DNA of 64,000 nt from Anastrepha obliqua. Taxonomy: Eukaryota; Arthropoda; Insecta; Diptera; Tephritidae. The translations under genes and the position numbers were made by a program. Below are positions 1-9,414 of the stretch, piece after piece; within the stretch, counting starts at the first letter, position 1, and each line of letters begins with the position of its first letter. Below the pieces are notes generated by a model that ran no database searches, had not been told where the DNA came from, and saw only the letters and a list, made by a program, of their open reading frames with translations. The stretch is taken from the NCBI RefSeq assembly GCF_027943255.1, contig NC_072892.1, forward strand, positions 17,011,792-17,075,791, written 5' to 3'.

Positions 1-1045
1 AATGAATTTTGGGTTGTGACTTTGTGGCTACAACATTTCTTACCGCACATCGTTGTTTTCAAATTTCTTTGCTGAAAAATTCCTTTCATTTCAATCATTT
101 TCTGTAGCCGCCCTTTCACATGCCATTGGAGCAAACAATAAACAATTAATGTTGCTGTATATTTATAGATATTCGAAAGAAAGAAACAACTGTTTATTAT
201 GAAAACTGACAAATGACAAGCCTAGAGGGAAGTGATCGACCGACAGCAGTGACAACGCTTTGTTGGCCACTTTTCACACACTCTTCACTCATCACTGCGG
301 CTGTCACTTTGACTTTCTCTGCCTGCTGTTATTGTTGAACGCAGTCAAAGCCAACCAGTGCCCCAAGCACTTAAGTTTACAAGAAAACAAAAAGGTGCTA
401 AACAAATTTTCTATAAGAAAACTTTGCAGGTGTGTGTGTGTGTGTATGCATATATGAAGTGCTATGAGTTTTTACAACCTTCTTCGGCCGCAAAGCGCGC
501 GCAAAAAGTAAGCAAATAACCCACAAGCCTCAAACCGGTAGCTCTATCTACTATTCCACTATAAACGTATCTCGCCAACAACAAGTTCTGTGTAGAACTT
601 CCCTTTTATTTATATCTAACTCCTTCTGTTTTGCTCTATTCTAGCAACTAGTTTTTTCTTTTCTTTTTTTTTTTGTGCCCAACTAATTTCGTCACCTAAA
701 AGCTATAAACCAACGGCATAAGCGCTCTTCCAGGTCAAGTGCAACTATCTTCAATAAAAAAAAAGTAGTACACACCACTTTTAGTAGGCAGTGTGGATAG
801 TCATATGAGTTCGTGAGTTATCCAAAGTGTAATGGCATTTATAACTTTTGGTCTACAGATATTAAAAAAAAGTATTCAAATGAAAAACGAATGCGTTTAG
901 TTTTTACTTACGAATTATTTTCAAAATGCTTATGTTGCTTACCTGAAATGAAAAGGAATAAAAATATTTTTTAGTGATGCTATAAAAAGATATTTAAATA
1001 TGATAATCTAGTCTTAAATAAATAAAGATGTCAACTAAATTACGT
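1..1045. other. Spacer without a recognisable gene
   Basis: AT-rich DNA. All frames are short and broken. A (TG)8 microsatellite lies at 431-446 and poly-T and poly-A runs occur near 655-672 and 757-765. I see no transposon end or exon here. Confidence 0.6.
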
Positions 1046-1049
1046 AAAC

Positions 1050-1240
1050 ACTCCAGTATGGATTCCACATCATGGGAACAGCGAGTGTAATGAGAAGCTG
1101 GATGAGCTTGCATGGCTCGGATTCTCCTTAAGCTCAACTGAAGCGGAGCCAGTAGAAGTGCGCTTCCGCCGAACTAAGGCAAAACAAGTCTCACTATTAC
1201 TATATTACAGCGTTGCAAGTAGACAAACGAATTGGTATGG
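1050..1240 (+). pseudogene. LINE RNase H C-terminal fragment
   Basis: One frame from 1050 reads VWIPHHG...NEKLDELAWLG, matching the last part of the RNase H domain in I/R1-type LINEs (consensus VWIPGH...GNE.ADELAR). The Gly-His of the motif has become His-His. The piece is followed directly by the start of another RNase H block, so it probably belongs to a different, older LINE copy. It is too short to assign to a clade. Confidence 0.5.
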
Positions 1241-1289
1241 CCGCTGTCCGGCATTGGGGAACAGAAAAGGCATGGACTTCAATCCGACA

Positions 1290-2335
1290 ATCTTATCCAT
1301 GCCCCTTGACTCCATGCCATTAGAAGTCCTACTTGAAAAGAGATAGAGTGTAGTGCTTCCAGAGACTCAATTGTGGTCAAACGCTAAAAATGAGCACTTC
1401 AAATGCTGTTTTCGCATTTTCACGGATGGCTTCAGGACCGAGCACGGTCGGTCTCTGGTGTTTACGTGGAGTCCAGCGACTACACTTTGCTCTAGGAATG
1501 CACGCATCTGTGTTTCAAGCGGAGGTGCATGCCATTCAAGAGGCAATGAACTTATTTTTGGAAAGCAGGCAGAGAGGCAGATATGTACATATGTGCCCGC
1601 AGCGACAGCAAAGCTGCGCTCATGGCCCTAGATATCCCTCCAACCACTTCAAGGGTACTTGAGTGCTGTAAATCCAGGCTGAACTATGTCGGTAGACATA
1701 ATATCCTGATGCTAATATGGGTCCTGGGACACGAGGGTATCGCGAGTAATGAGACCAACTTCTTTGGCCTGGAGCCCATTGTGCCACTTCCTTTAGGAGC
1801 CAACCAAGCTACGGTTAGCAAGCTTGGCACGGCGAGAAACTGCAGATGGACAAAACTGATGTTAACTGTCATGTCCGACCGACTGTAGGGTACGGTACAC
1901 TAGACAGGGCTAGTTTACTGTGGCGGCAGCCCTTGATCGGGAAAACCCCGAGTCATTCCGGTAACGTAGAACCGGCTTCCATGGGAATGTCGCAGATCCT
2001 CCTGTGATTAAGCAGAAGGAACTGCAGACAGCTGGTTGGACTGATGAGGGGCCACAAGGTAGGCATCTCAAATAGTGCACTCTGCCCAGCATTTGGAGAG
2101 GAGGATGAGGCGGCGAACCACTTTCTATGCCTAGCCTTAGCTCGAATTTGGCTTGAGGTCTTTGGCACTGATGTGTTAAGAAGCGACCACCTTGGCTCCT
2201 TGGCACCATAAGATCTACTCAGATTTCTTCGCAGGTCGGTTAGATTTAAAGATAATTAAAAAGGGAACCTGAGTGCAGTACAACGGACTTAATGTCGTCT
2301 GAGTGCTGTACTTGCTAGTTGTCCCGACAAAAAAC
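1290..2335 (+). pseudogene. Degenerate LINE 3' end with RNase H and zinc domain
   Basis: Several frames in succession encode the end of a non-LTR retrotransposon polyprotein of the RNase H-carrying type (I/R1/LOA-like). Visible blocks are FTDG (first acidic residue, about 1424), HASVFQAEVHAIQEAMN (second acid, about 1500-1548), the SDSKAALMAL block (about 1595-1630), GHEGI.SNE (about 1728), then a Cys/His C-terminal domain GISNSALCP...GEEDEAANHFLC and FGTDVLRSDHLGSLAP (about 2062-2208). Frame changes occur between blocks, so nothing is translatable. A foreign 93-bp piece interrupts it at about 1896-1989. Its 3' end (GCTAGTTGTYCCGACAA) is shared with the copy at 38510-38975, which identifies the family and the end of the element. 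Confidence 0.8.
1896..1989 (-). mobile_element. Inverted 5' end of the intact LINE family
   Basis: The reverse complement of this stretch begins exactly where the complete LINE begins (its position 4113) and follows it for about 93 bp with a few mismatches, through the ATGACTCGG start-like triplets to TCTAGTGTA. It then stops matching. It sits inside the RNase H-type LINE copy: the related copy at 38571-38610 runs straight through the equivalent position. No CAA tail is visible, so this is a 5'-end-only piece. Confidence 0.75.
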
Positions 2336-2475
2336 AAATGTTCAGGAAAGCATGGCGTGATTAACTAACTGCTTAGATACAGCCTTCCTTGATAAATTAT
2401 AGCTCATTCTCAATTGAAAATAAAAAACTATTCAAGAAAAACATGATCATACATATTAACATATTTCGCTCCTAG

Positions 2476-3125
2476 TCGAAACATAGGGCGGAAACAAATT
2501 TTCTCCAACGCTTTTTGTCAGGCGCTATGTGTTTGACTTCCAAGTTCCAGCTAGTGGTGGAAGGACTCTCGTGGGAGACTGTGCGCATCCTAGTTTGACA
2601 TAGGCGATATCTGCGTTGACTTCCTTGCGAATATCATTGAAGACCATTTTGGCAACATTATCATCGTCTCTACGGAGAGTATTCCAGTCCAATTCAATTC
2701 CGTTTACGTCTTTTTATTTCGGAATTAATTGTTCAGCTTTTAATAAGCAGGAGAAGGTATATATTGAAGTTTGTTCACGGCCAATAGATACGACATATAA
2801 TTCGGAGGTATTTATTGACAAACCTTTGAAAACGTCGACTTATGTGGTTAGACACAAGCCAGGTCTCATAACCAGATAGGAGAACCGATTTTACGCTGGT
2901 ATTGAAGATTTTAAGTTTTATTTTTAGTGACAGAGTGCGAGATCGCCACAGTCTGCTTAGCTTGTGAAACGCAGTTCGTGCTTTACAAATACGAGCGCAA
3001 CCATCTACTGTAATTTGGCTACGGAGGTAACAGAACTCATTCACATCTTCGATAATGATGGCGGTTTCGTTGGTAGTAAGTTCAAGAGATTTGTTTGTTG
3101 TTTGTGTTCTCATAAGTTTAGTTTT
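2476..3125 (-). pseudogene. RTE-like LINE 3' region (thumb and C-terminus)
   Basis: The minus strand encodes a long block from 3113 to 2775 that contains ITVDG.ARICKARTAFHKLSRLWRSR, FNTSVKSVLLSGYETW and ILRIICRIYWP-like words. These are typical of the region after the reverse transcriptase palm in RTE-type endonuclease/reverse transcriptases. A second block downstream (about 2540-2476) gives APDKKRWRKFVSALC and a stop codon, the usual end of these proteins. The stretch between them is frameshifted. Upstream palm and endonuclease are missing, so this is a 5'-truncated, dead insertion. Confidence 0.75.
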
Positions 3126-3299
3126 TGTGAAGTTTATTTTTTTAAGTGAAGTTTATTTAGGAAATAGAAATCTTGAAAACTCAACCAACAAAACAGCAGA
3201 GGATTGAGGTATCAAAACGGCGCTAGACACTAATTAAGTGTCTCCCTGTTCAGGAATGACAATAAATTTCGTAAAAAAGAGGTACCTGAATATTCCAAA

Positions 3300-3640
3300 A
3301 GCAATGTGCGCAGAAGCTTGGACGATACAACACCCGATGAGGCGTCCCTTGCAGTGTTTGAGAGAAAGATTCTGCGGAAGATTTTTGAACCTTTGCACGT
3401 TAGCGACGGCGAGTATCGCTGGCGATGGAGTAATATGAGCTGTATGCGCTTTACGACGACATAGGAAGAGGAAGTCCTTTTCTGCGTTGGAAAGATCAGG
3501 TGGAAAAGGACTTCACTTAGTGTTTCCAACTGACGCTGGTTTGCACGAGAAAAAAACGACTGGTGCGCTTTGTTAAGCTCGGCCAAAATATCGTAAGCGA
3601 TTATCGCGCCAATTAGGAAGAAGAATGTGCTAATGCGTCT
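3300..3640 (+). pseudogene. Second RTE-like LINE C-terminal fragment
   Basis: Across frames the plus strand gives TPDEASLAVFERKILRKIF, then DGEYRWRWSN, then RGSPFLRWKDQVEKDF and W.WFARER-like words. These resemble the C-terminal segment of insect endonuclease/reverse transcriptase elements (FERKILRKIYGP ... RWKDQV). At least two frameshifts and a stop are present. It lies in opposite orientation to the neighbouring copy at 2476-3125 and differs in sequence, so it is a separate insertion. Confidence 0.6.
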
Positions 3641-4099
3641 TCAACCTTTTTTATCAATTTAAACTATGCTCGCTAGCCGCTTTTTTCGCTCGGTCCAACT
3701 GACTTCAAATAGAATTACCAGATTCGGTCAAGTACTTTTTCACTTGATTTATCAAAAGTAGAAAGGGACTTCCACGACAGACAGGTACTGCCTCGAATAA
3801 TTTCAGCACTAAAGCATTTATAACCTCACTTAACCAGCAACGGCCTCTGCAAAGTTTAAACAACATAAAACTTTCACATATTATTTCCTCTGAACACTCC
3901 AAGCACCTTCTCATTAGCTGTTGTTATCGACCTAATCTTCTTTGACGGAGTTACTATCATATATAAGTTTATCCATACTTTTCTGAGTTCAAGACGAAAC
4001 TAAAACTACCAACCAAGGCGAACGGTGCACAGAAATTACTTGAATATTTTTTTGGCTCTCATGGCAGTGCCAATAGTTAGAGTGGAAGCGAAGTAGTAG
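3641..4099. other. Spacer before the intact LINE
   Basis: No coding similarity or element end recognised. The last bases hold the 5' copy of the target duplication of the LINE that follows. Confidence 0.5.
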
Positions 4100-4112
4100 A
4101 CGAATTGCTTGC
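4100..4112. repeat. Target site duplication, left copy
   Basis: ACGAATTGCTTGC; the identical 13 bases occur at 8062-8074 directly after the CAA tail. This fixes both ends of the LINE. Confidence 0.95.
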
Positions 4113-4144
4113 CATTCCCATGGCAGCCGGTTCTACGTACCGGA

Positions 4145-4201
4145 ATGACTCGGGTTTTTCCCGACCAAGGGCTGCCGCCCCAGTATACTAGCCCTGTCTA
4201 G
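4145..4201 (+). CDS. Short upstream ORF at the LINE 5' end
   Basis: ATG ACT CGG... gives 18 codons ending in TAG, in a different frame from the polyprotein. The same ATG and frame are kept in the inverted 5'-end copy at 1896-1989. It could be an upstream ORF, or the original start of the polyprotein now separated by a frameshift. Confidence 0.35.
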   Translation: MTRVFPDQGLPPQYTSPV

Positions 4202-7200
4202 TGTAACCCATATCATCCCCCGCCTTACGTCACAGGAGCAAACTCCCGCAGCAATCCTGCTCCAAATACTTCTCCTCAGAGCTGGAATCGAATCCAACCC
4301 TGGGCCAGAAGTATTCTACTGCTGCGTCTGCCACAAACGGCTTCACCCGAACTCAACCTCGGTTAGGTGCAACAAGTGCAACGGGTGGAGCCACCTTAAG
4401 ACCTGCTCGGGTCTTAAGTCACATAGGGAGTGGTCCACACGGTATGTGGCCAAGTGTTGCTCCCGCCAGCAGGCGACAAATGCCTCCACGGCTAACACAC
4501 CCCCTGATAGGCCGGCACCACCAACCGCCACCACCACAAACACCTCCACGGTGAGGAGCCTATCGGAGCAACACAACTCCCCCTCAACCCCTCCCCTTCC
4601 TTCCAGCTCCAACCCCAGTGCGGGGACAAACCAGCAGCTCCTGGTCCCCCGCACAGTCTGTTCCGTGTGTCAGGCCGTAATACCTCGGAATCTGGTAACA
4701 GTCCAGTGCAATTCCTGCAATGGCTGGTGCCATTTTCGGAGATGTTCCGGCCTGCGCACCACCCGTGAGTGGACAACTGCCTACGTTGCCCCCTGCTGCA
4801 GAGCTCTGCACCCACAACCGCCCCCGGAGGCGCGGCCGCCCATCACCATCAGGCCGCAACAGCCACAGTGGATTGCGCAGCAGGCCCAACGCAGACAACA
4901 CCACGCGTCCCTCACCCCCCGGATTACACTGACCTCGCCGAGAAGCTTCAAGCTTCTCCAACTAAACTGCAACGGACTTATGAGCAAGGTCGACGAGATA
5001 GTCGACTTTATGAACCGGCACAGTATCAAGATAGCTGCGGTCCAAGAAACAAAGCTGCACGCTAGGTCATCTCTGATCACCAGGGATGGCTATAACGTGC
5101 ACAGACGTGATCGCGAGCGAGACAATGGTGGTGGCCTAGCGTTTATAGTCCACCACACTGTGCAGTATCGTCTTATCGATGAAGGAATCGACCCCAGGGA
5201 CAGCACCTTAGAATGTCAAGGTATAGCTGTCCGGTCAGGCGATTCCGAGCTCGAAATATTTAACATATATATACCCCCTGTCACCTGCTGCCCGGCAGGA
5301 TATCACCCTGATATAGGTGCGCTCCTCAGAGGTGAAAACCGATTGGTTGTAGGTGACTTTAATGCGCATCACGATCTTTGGCATTCAAGCCTGCCAAATG
5401 ATCGTAGGGGACAGCAACTGGCAGAGCAGATAGACGACTCGACATTCAGCACAGTGAACGACGACGCCCCCACCAGGGTAGTGGGCAATTGCAGCAGCTC
5501 GCCTGACCTAACAATTGCTAGCGCTGGTCTGATAAATAGCATAACGTGGCGACCTATGCTATCGCTTGCATCAGACCACTTGCCCATTATCGTCTCGATC
5601 GAGAGACCTGCCGATTTCGTTTCCGCGAATCACCGGTCCTATTTTAACTTTAAAAAAGCTAATTGGGCCGGCTTCACGGAATTTACTGAGGACACCTTCG
5701 CCGCTCTTCCCATCCCCACTGATGTGCGCGTAGGCGAACGCGCATTCCGCAAGGTGCTCACAGCTGCTGCGGCTCGCTTCATCCCTGCTGGAAGTTATAA
5801 GGACATTCGTCCTCATTTCCCAGCCGAAGCAGCCAGTTTAGCGAACGAGCGTGACCACCCACGCCAGGCCGATCCCGGGGATCCCCGCATAAGGGATCTC
5901 AATTTGGAGATCCGGCAACTGGTAAACCAGCATAAGCGGACCAAATGGGTTGAGCACCTGAAGACCTGCAACCTCACCTCTGGGGTGAGTAAGCTCTGGT
6001 CCACCGTTAGGTCTCTGTCAAACCCGACGAAGCACAACGACAAGGTGGCCATCACCTTCAACGGTTGCACTTCGTCGGACCCGAAGCGATGCGCGAGCTA
6101 CTTTAGCCGGCTTTTTATATTGCATCCTCCGGGCGACAGAACCAAGCGTCGTGCTACCAGAAGGCTGCACAAACTGAAGAACAACAGTGCGCCACTTACT
6201 TTCTCCAGCGATGAGGTTCAGGGGGCCATCAAGAGTTCGAAATCATCGAAAGCCATTGGCCCTGACGGCTTAAACACGCTGATGCTGAAGCATCTGGGAC
6301 CCCTGGGAGTAGGATTTCTCACAAGGGTTTTCAATCTGTCCATGGCCACTCTCATCATCCCTGAAAAGTGGAAAGCAGGGAGAGTGGTCCCACTACTGAA
6401 ACCTGGGAAACCCGCCAACCAAGGGGAGTCTTATCGGCCGATAACTCTCCTTTCCCCAGTAGTGAAGACACTTGAAGCCCTCCTACTCCCACTCTTTACG
6501 AAACACCTGGCCCCAGCCCCACATCAGCACGGTTTCCGACGAGTGCACAGCACCACCACTGCACTCACCGCCATAAACGCCCAGATAAATCGCGGGCTTA
6601 ACCAAAACCGCCCCTGCGAGAGGACTGTCCTAGTAGCGTTGGACTTGAAAAAGGCTTTCGACACAGTCAGCCACTCCACGCTACTAGATGACATTTATCA
6701 GTCGACACTCCCGCCAGGGCTGAAGAGGTGGTCCGCGAACTACCTGAGCGGTCGGCACTCGTCAGTGATTTTTCGAGATCAAATGTCAAAGCAGAGGAAG
6801 ATTAAGCAAGGCGTACCGCAGGGTGGTGTCCTTTCACCCTTGCTTTTTAACTTCTACATCTCGAAGCTCCCCCAACCACCAGCGGGAGTTTCCCTGATCT
6901 CATACGCTGACGACTGCTCGATAATGGCGTCGGGCAATGACATCGATGGCCTGTGTTCCAAAGTGAACGTCTACCTCACCGACCTTTCTCGCTTTTTCAC
7001 TGCGAGGAATCTACAACTTTCCCCCACCAAGTCCACGGCGACCCTTTTCACCACCTGGACAAAGGAGGTCAAGCTGCCCCTTAAGGTAAAAGTCGACGAC
7101 ACACCAATTCCGACTGTGAATAACCCCAAAATTTTGGGTGTAACCTTTGACAGCTTGCTCTCCTTCTCTGCGCATACAACCGCAATTGCCACTAAAGTCC

Positions 7201-8009
7201 AAAATCGCAACAAGGTCCTCAAATCGCTGGCCGGCAGCACTTGGGGCAAAGACAAAGAACTGTTGCTTTCGACATTTAAGGCAATTGGCCGGCCGGTTCT
7301 CAACTATGCTGCGCCTGTCTGGTCGCCTGGAACTAGTGATTCGCAGTGGACTAAGCTACAGACCTGTCAAAATACCGCCATTCGGACAGCGACCGGGTGC
7401 CTCCTGATGTCACCTATACAACATCTTCACAACGAGGCACAAATGCTCCCAGTTGCGGAGCACAATAAATTGCTCAGCAAGCAGTTCCTGCTCGGATGTT
7501 ACCGCAGGTCTCATCCCTGCAGACACCTGCTTGAGCCCGAGCCGCCTCCCAGGCACGTCAGGAGACACCTCTTTGACTACGCTGGCGATATCCAGGACAA
7601 GACCGACCGTAAACTACTGGACCGGACAGTATTTCGACAGTCTATAAACGACATTCACCGGGAGACCGTTACCACCTTCTTAAACTCCCGTCTTGTGAAT
7701 GCCGTAATTGGAGTCCAACCACCTCCCATCGCAGATGAAGAGCTCCAGCTTCCCCGTGAGACCCGTGTAACATTGGCACAACTACGTTCTGGATACTGTA
7801 GCAGGTTAAACTCCTACTTATCCAGAATCGACCCCGACATACCAAACACATGTCCGGCATGCGAAGGTACCCCGCACGACACTAACCACCTCTTCACATG
7901 CCCCCTCAAACCGACTCATCTAACCCCCCTCTCCCTCTGGACCCAACCCGTCGAAACAGCATGTTTCCTGGGCCTACCCCTAGATGAGCCAGACGACGAC
8001 GAACGATGA
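4149..8009 (+). CDS. LINE polyprotein: 2A-like, two PHD-like fingers, endonuclease, reverse transcriptase
   Basis: An open frame of 1,287 codons runs from just after a TGA (4146-4148) to TGA 8007-8009. Reading along it: hydrophobic stretch plus GIESNPGP (2A-like, 4257-4307); a Cys-rich PHD-like finger (4320-4460); a second one (4659-4799); a Pro/Gln-rich linker; an APE-type endonuclease (about 4947-5603) with LQLNCNG, QETK, IYIPP, GDFNAHH and SDHLP; a reverse transcriptase with GPDG, DLKKAFDTV (6642-6668), QGVPQGGVLSP (6807-6839) and YADD (6903-6914); and a CX2CX8HX3C knuckle (7851-7901). Such proteins nick target DNA and copy the element RNA from the nick (target-primed reverse transcription). 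All catalytic words look intact. No in-frame ATG precedes the endonuclease (first at 4980), so the true start is unclear: non-AUG start, frameshift from the short ATG frame at 4145-4201, or a lost start. Confidence 0.9.
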   Translation, partial: LGFFPTKGCRPSILALSSVTHIIPRLTSQEQTPAAILLQILLLRAGIESNPGPEVFYCCVCHKRLHPNSTSVRCNKCNGWSHLKTCSGLKSHREWSTRYVAKCCSRQQATNASTANTPPDRPAPPTATTTNTSTVRSLSEQHNSPSTPPLPSSSNPSAGTNQQLLVPRTVCSVCQAVIPRNLVTVQCNSCNGWCHFRRCSGLRTTREWTTAYVAPCCRALHPQPPPEARPPITIRPQQPQWIAQQAQRRQHHASLTPRITLTSPRSFKLLQLNCNGLMSKVDEIVDFMNRHSIKIAAVQETKLHARSSLITRDGYNVHRRDRERDNGGGLAFIVHHTVQYRLIDEGIDPRDSTLECQGIAVRSGDSELEIFNIYIPPVTCCPAGYHPDIGALLRGENRLVVGDFNAHHDLWHSSLPNDRRGQQLAEQIDDSTFSTVNDDAPTRVVGNCSSSPDLTIASAGLINSITWRPMLSLASDHLPIIVSIERPADFVSANHRSYFNFKKANWAGFTEFTEDTFAALPIPTDVRVGERAFRKVLTAAAARFIPAGSYKDIRPHFPAEAASLANERDHPRQADPGDPRIRDLNLEIRQLVNQHKRTKWVEHLKTCNLTSGVSKLWSTVRSLSNPTKHNDKVAITFNGCTSSDPKRCASYFSRLFILHPPGDRTKRRATRRLHKLKNNSAPLTFSSDEVQGAIKSSKSSKAIGPDGLNTLMLKHLGPLGVGFLTRVFNLSMATLIIPEKWKAGRVVPLLKPGKPANQGESYRPITLLSPVVKTLEALLLPLFTKHLAPAPHQHGFRRVHSTTTALTAINAQINRGLNQNRPCERTVLVALDLKKAFDTVSHSTLLDDIYQSTLPPGLKRWSANYLSGRHSSVIFRDQMSKQRKIKQGVPQGGVLSPLLFNFYISKLPQPPAGVSLISYADDCSIMASGNDIDGLCSKVNVYLTDLSRFFTARNLQLSPTKSTATLFTTWTKEVKLPLKVKVDDTPIPTVNNPKILGVTFDSLLSFSAHTTAIATKVQNRNKVLKSLAGSTWGKDKELLLSTFKAIGRPVLNYAAPVWSPGTSDSQWTKLQTCQNTAIRTATGCLLMSPIQHLHNEAQMLPVAEHNKLLSKQFLLGCYRRSHPCRHLLEPEPPPRHVRRHLFDYAGDIQDKTDRKLLDRTVFRQSINDIHRETVTTFLNSRLVNAVIGVQPPPIADEELQLPRETRVTLAQLRSGYCSRLNSYLSRIDPDIPNTCPACEGTPHDTNHLFTCPLKPTHLTPLSLWTQPVETACFLGLPLDEPDDDER
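4257..4307 (+). other. 2A-like ribosome-skipping motif
   Basis: The frame encodes LLQILLLRAGIESNPGP. The core fits the 2A consensus (D/G)(V/I)ExNPGP, preceded by a Leu-rich helix as in known 2A sequences. In the 2A family the ribosome fails to form the Gly-Pro bond, which releases the upstream peptide. Here it would separate a short N-terminal peptide from the PHD-endonuclease-RT protein. D is replaced by G at the first consensus position; activity is therefore inferred, not shown. Confidence 0.8.
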
Positions 8010-8061
8010 TATGACTACACTGACAGGGTTACCTATGCTGTTAACAACAACAACAACAACA

Positions 8062-8074
8062 ACGAATTGCTTGC
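8062..8074. repeat. Target site duplication, right copy
   Basis: ACGAATTGCTTGC, identical to 4100-4112; follows the CAA tail of the LINE. Confidence 0.95.
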
Positions 8075-8384
8075 GTTGCGTGCAAACTCGCGAGTGTTCA
8101 TAGTGGAAAACGAACGAAATGTAATTGATTGATATTCTTCAAAGATAGCTGGTGGAGAGAGAAAAGGTACAAAGTACAATCCAAACTTTAAGAAAACCAA
8201 CCTTTCCCCTATGCGACTCCTGATAACTCAATTTAAAAATGAGACAGAAACCCACTCGCGGTATTTTTTAATCCAAGATAGCTCATTTTAATTAATTAAA
8301 TGGTCATTCATACATTTTGCAAAAGTAACTCGCGTTTATTTTTTACTTTTAATTAAATGAAACGTAAATAATTCACCGCAGCGA
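8075..8384. other. Spacer with a minus-strand poly(A) signal
   Basis: Mostly AT-rich. AATAAA on the minus strand (8340-8335) lies about 45 bases past the stop codon of the candidate exon at 8385-8543. No other feature seen. Confidence 0.4.
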
Positions 8385-8543
8385 TTAGACTTCACACAGT
8401 TTACCGTCTTCATCTTCATGCTTAGCTTCCACTCTGTCTGCAACCTTACAGTCACCTTTTGAAAGGTCTTTAAAATCGGCTACTTCCACTAAAGCAAATT
8501 CTTTTGTGTCAGTCGACAGTGTTGTTATCTGTCGTTCTGTTGC
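8385..8543 (-). CDS. Candidate 3'-terminal coding exon, unknown protein
   Basis: The minus strand is open for 53 codons and ends LVEVADFKDLSKGD...EAKHEDEDGKLCEV and TAA (8387-8385). The composition (acidic, with alternating hydrophobics) looks like a real protein end rather than random AT-rich translation, and a poly(A) signal follows at 8340-8335. There is no ATG; an AG acceptor is possible at 8530-8529, but the upstream sequence is not pyrimidine-rich and an in-frame TAA lies at 8546-8544. It could equally be a processed pseudogene tail or chance. I recognise no family. Confidence 0.3.
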   Translation of the reverse strand, partial: ATERQITTLSTDTKEFALVEVADFKDLSKGDCKVADRVEAKHEDEDGKLCEV

Positions 8544-9270
8544 TTATTGTTGTTCTGTCTGAACAATAGGGCATCGAGAATCGCACGGACGCACAACGCG
8601 TGGAAATTTCGAAAATCCGCTACCAAATTTTCAGATTTTTGCGCAGGTACTCTAGGCTGTGAAATGGAAAAGATGTATGCTAATAACACAACAACAATAA
8701 TTGAACTAAAAAAAGAGAAATCGACAGAAAGGGATTCGACTTTCCTCTAATGAAAATGAACCGGCTCTATGCCAAAAGGTCATTTTAAATTTTATCACTA
8801 AGGCCAACGTCACGACTCGGCCTTTTAGTTTAGTATATTCCACGCATGTTTCTTATCATATTTACCTTCTGCAATAGCAAATAGCTGATTTTCATACTTG
8901 TTTACGAAGTTGCAGATAAAGTTACGTTTCGAAGAATTTCAAAGTGTGAAGTCATCTTCTTTTCGTGTTCACAGAAATACCCTTATTTCCTTCCGGTATA
9001 GAGGTGGATATACGCTATCAAAGAACCTTTATTTGTTACAGATTAAAAGAATGTACGAAGACGAACATTCCAGAAGACTATCTCTTATATTTTTTTTTCT
9101 GCATTTTGTTGAATATCATTGAGTACATTTATTCTTTTTCATTAACCTCAAATCACTGGAAAGCAAAGCTACTATCCTCTCTTCTAGTCTTTTGTGTTTG
9201 ACGCAATAAATGGCGATATTTATTACCACTCATGGTGAACAAATTTTAGAGGTCTGGCCAAAATTAGACC
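8544..9270. other. Spacer without recognisable features
   Basis: Short broken frames only, for example at 8898-9122, rich in Phe and Leu from poly-T runs. No transposon words found. Confidence 0.5.
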
Positions 9271-9275
9271 ATTAA

Positions 9276-9362
9276 CAGGCTCTCAGCGAATTTGACCGAA
9301 TCAACTGATGGGATGACGTAACAAGGGATGTGTTTACAAAAAAATTGAGATTGTGTTCATGA
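9276..9362 (+). repeat. Fragment of dispersed short repeat (CTCTCAGCGAA family)
   Basis: Begins CTCTCAGCGAATTTGAC and continues with TGTTTACAAA...GAGATTGTGTT. The same ordered words occur on the minus strand at 44962-45262 and in part at 24530-25095 and 28830-28995. Non-coding, probably a MITE or SINE-like unit; its right part is missing here. Confidence 0.6.
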
Positions 9363-9414
9363 CGAAATCAAACATTTTAAAGTAATTACAGACTTGTACC
9401 CTGTAAATAAATCT

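Larger units (their letters stand above)
4113..8061 (+). mobile_element. Complete non-LTR retrotransposon (LINE), 3,949 bp
   Basis: The element starts CATTCCCATGG and ends with a (CAA)n tail at about 8043-8061, and is bounded by a perfect 13-bp target duplication. It carries one long frame with a 2A-like motif, two PHD-like fingers, an APE-type endonuclease and a YADD reverse transcriptase, and no RNase H. This places it in the Jockey/CR1-like group; I do not assign a named family. The stop codon lies only about 50 bases before the end. Perfect duplications and an unbroken frame mean a recent insertion. A partial relative is at 63770-64000 and its 5' end recurs at 1896-1989. Confidence 0.95.
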
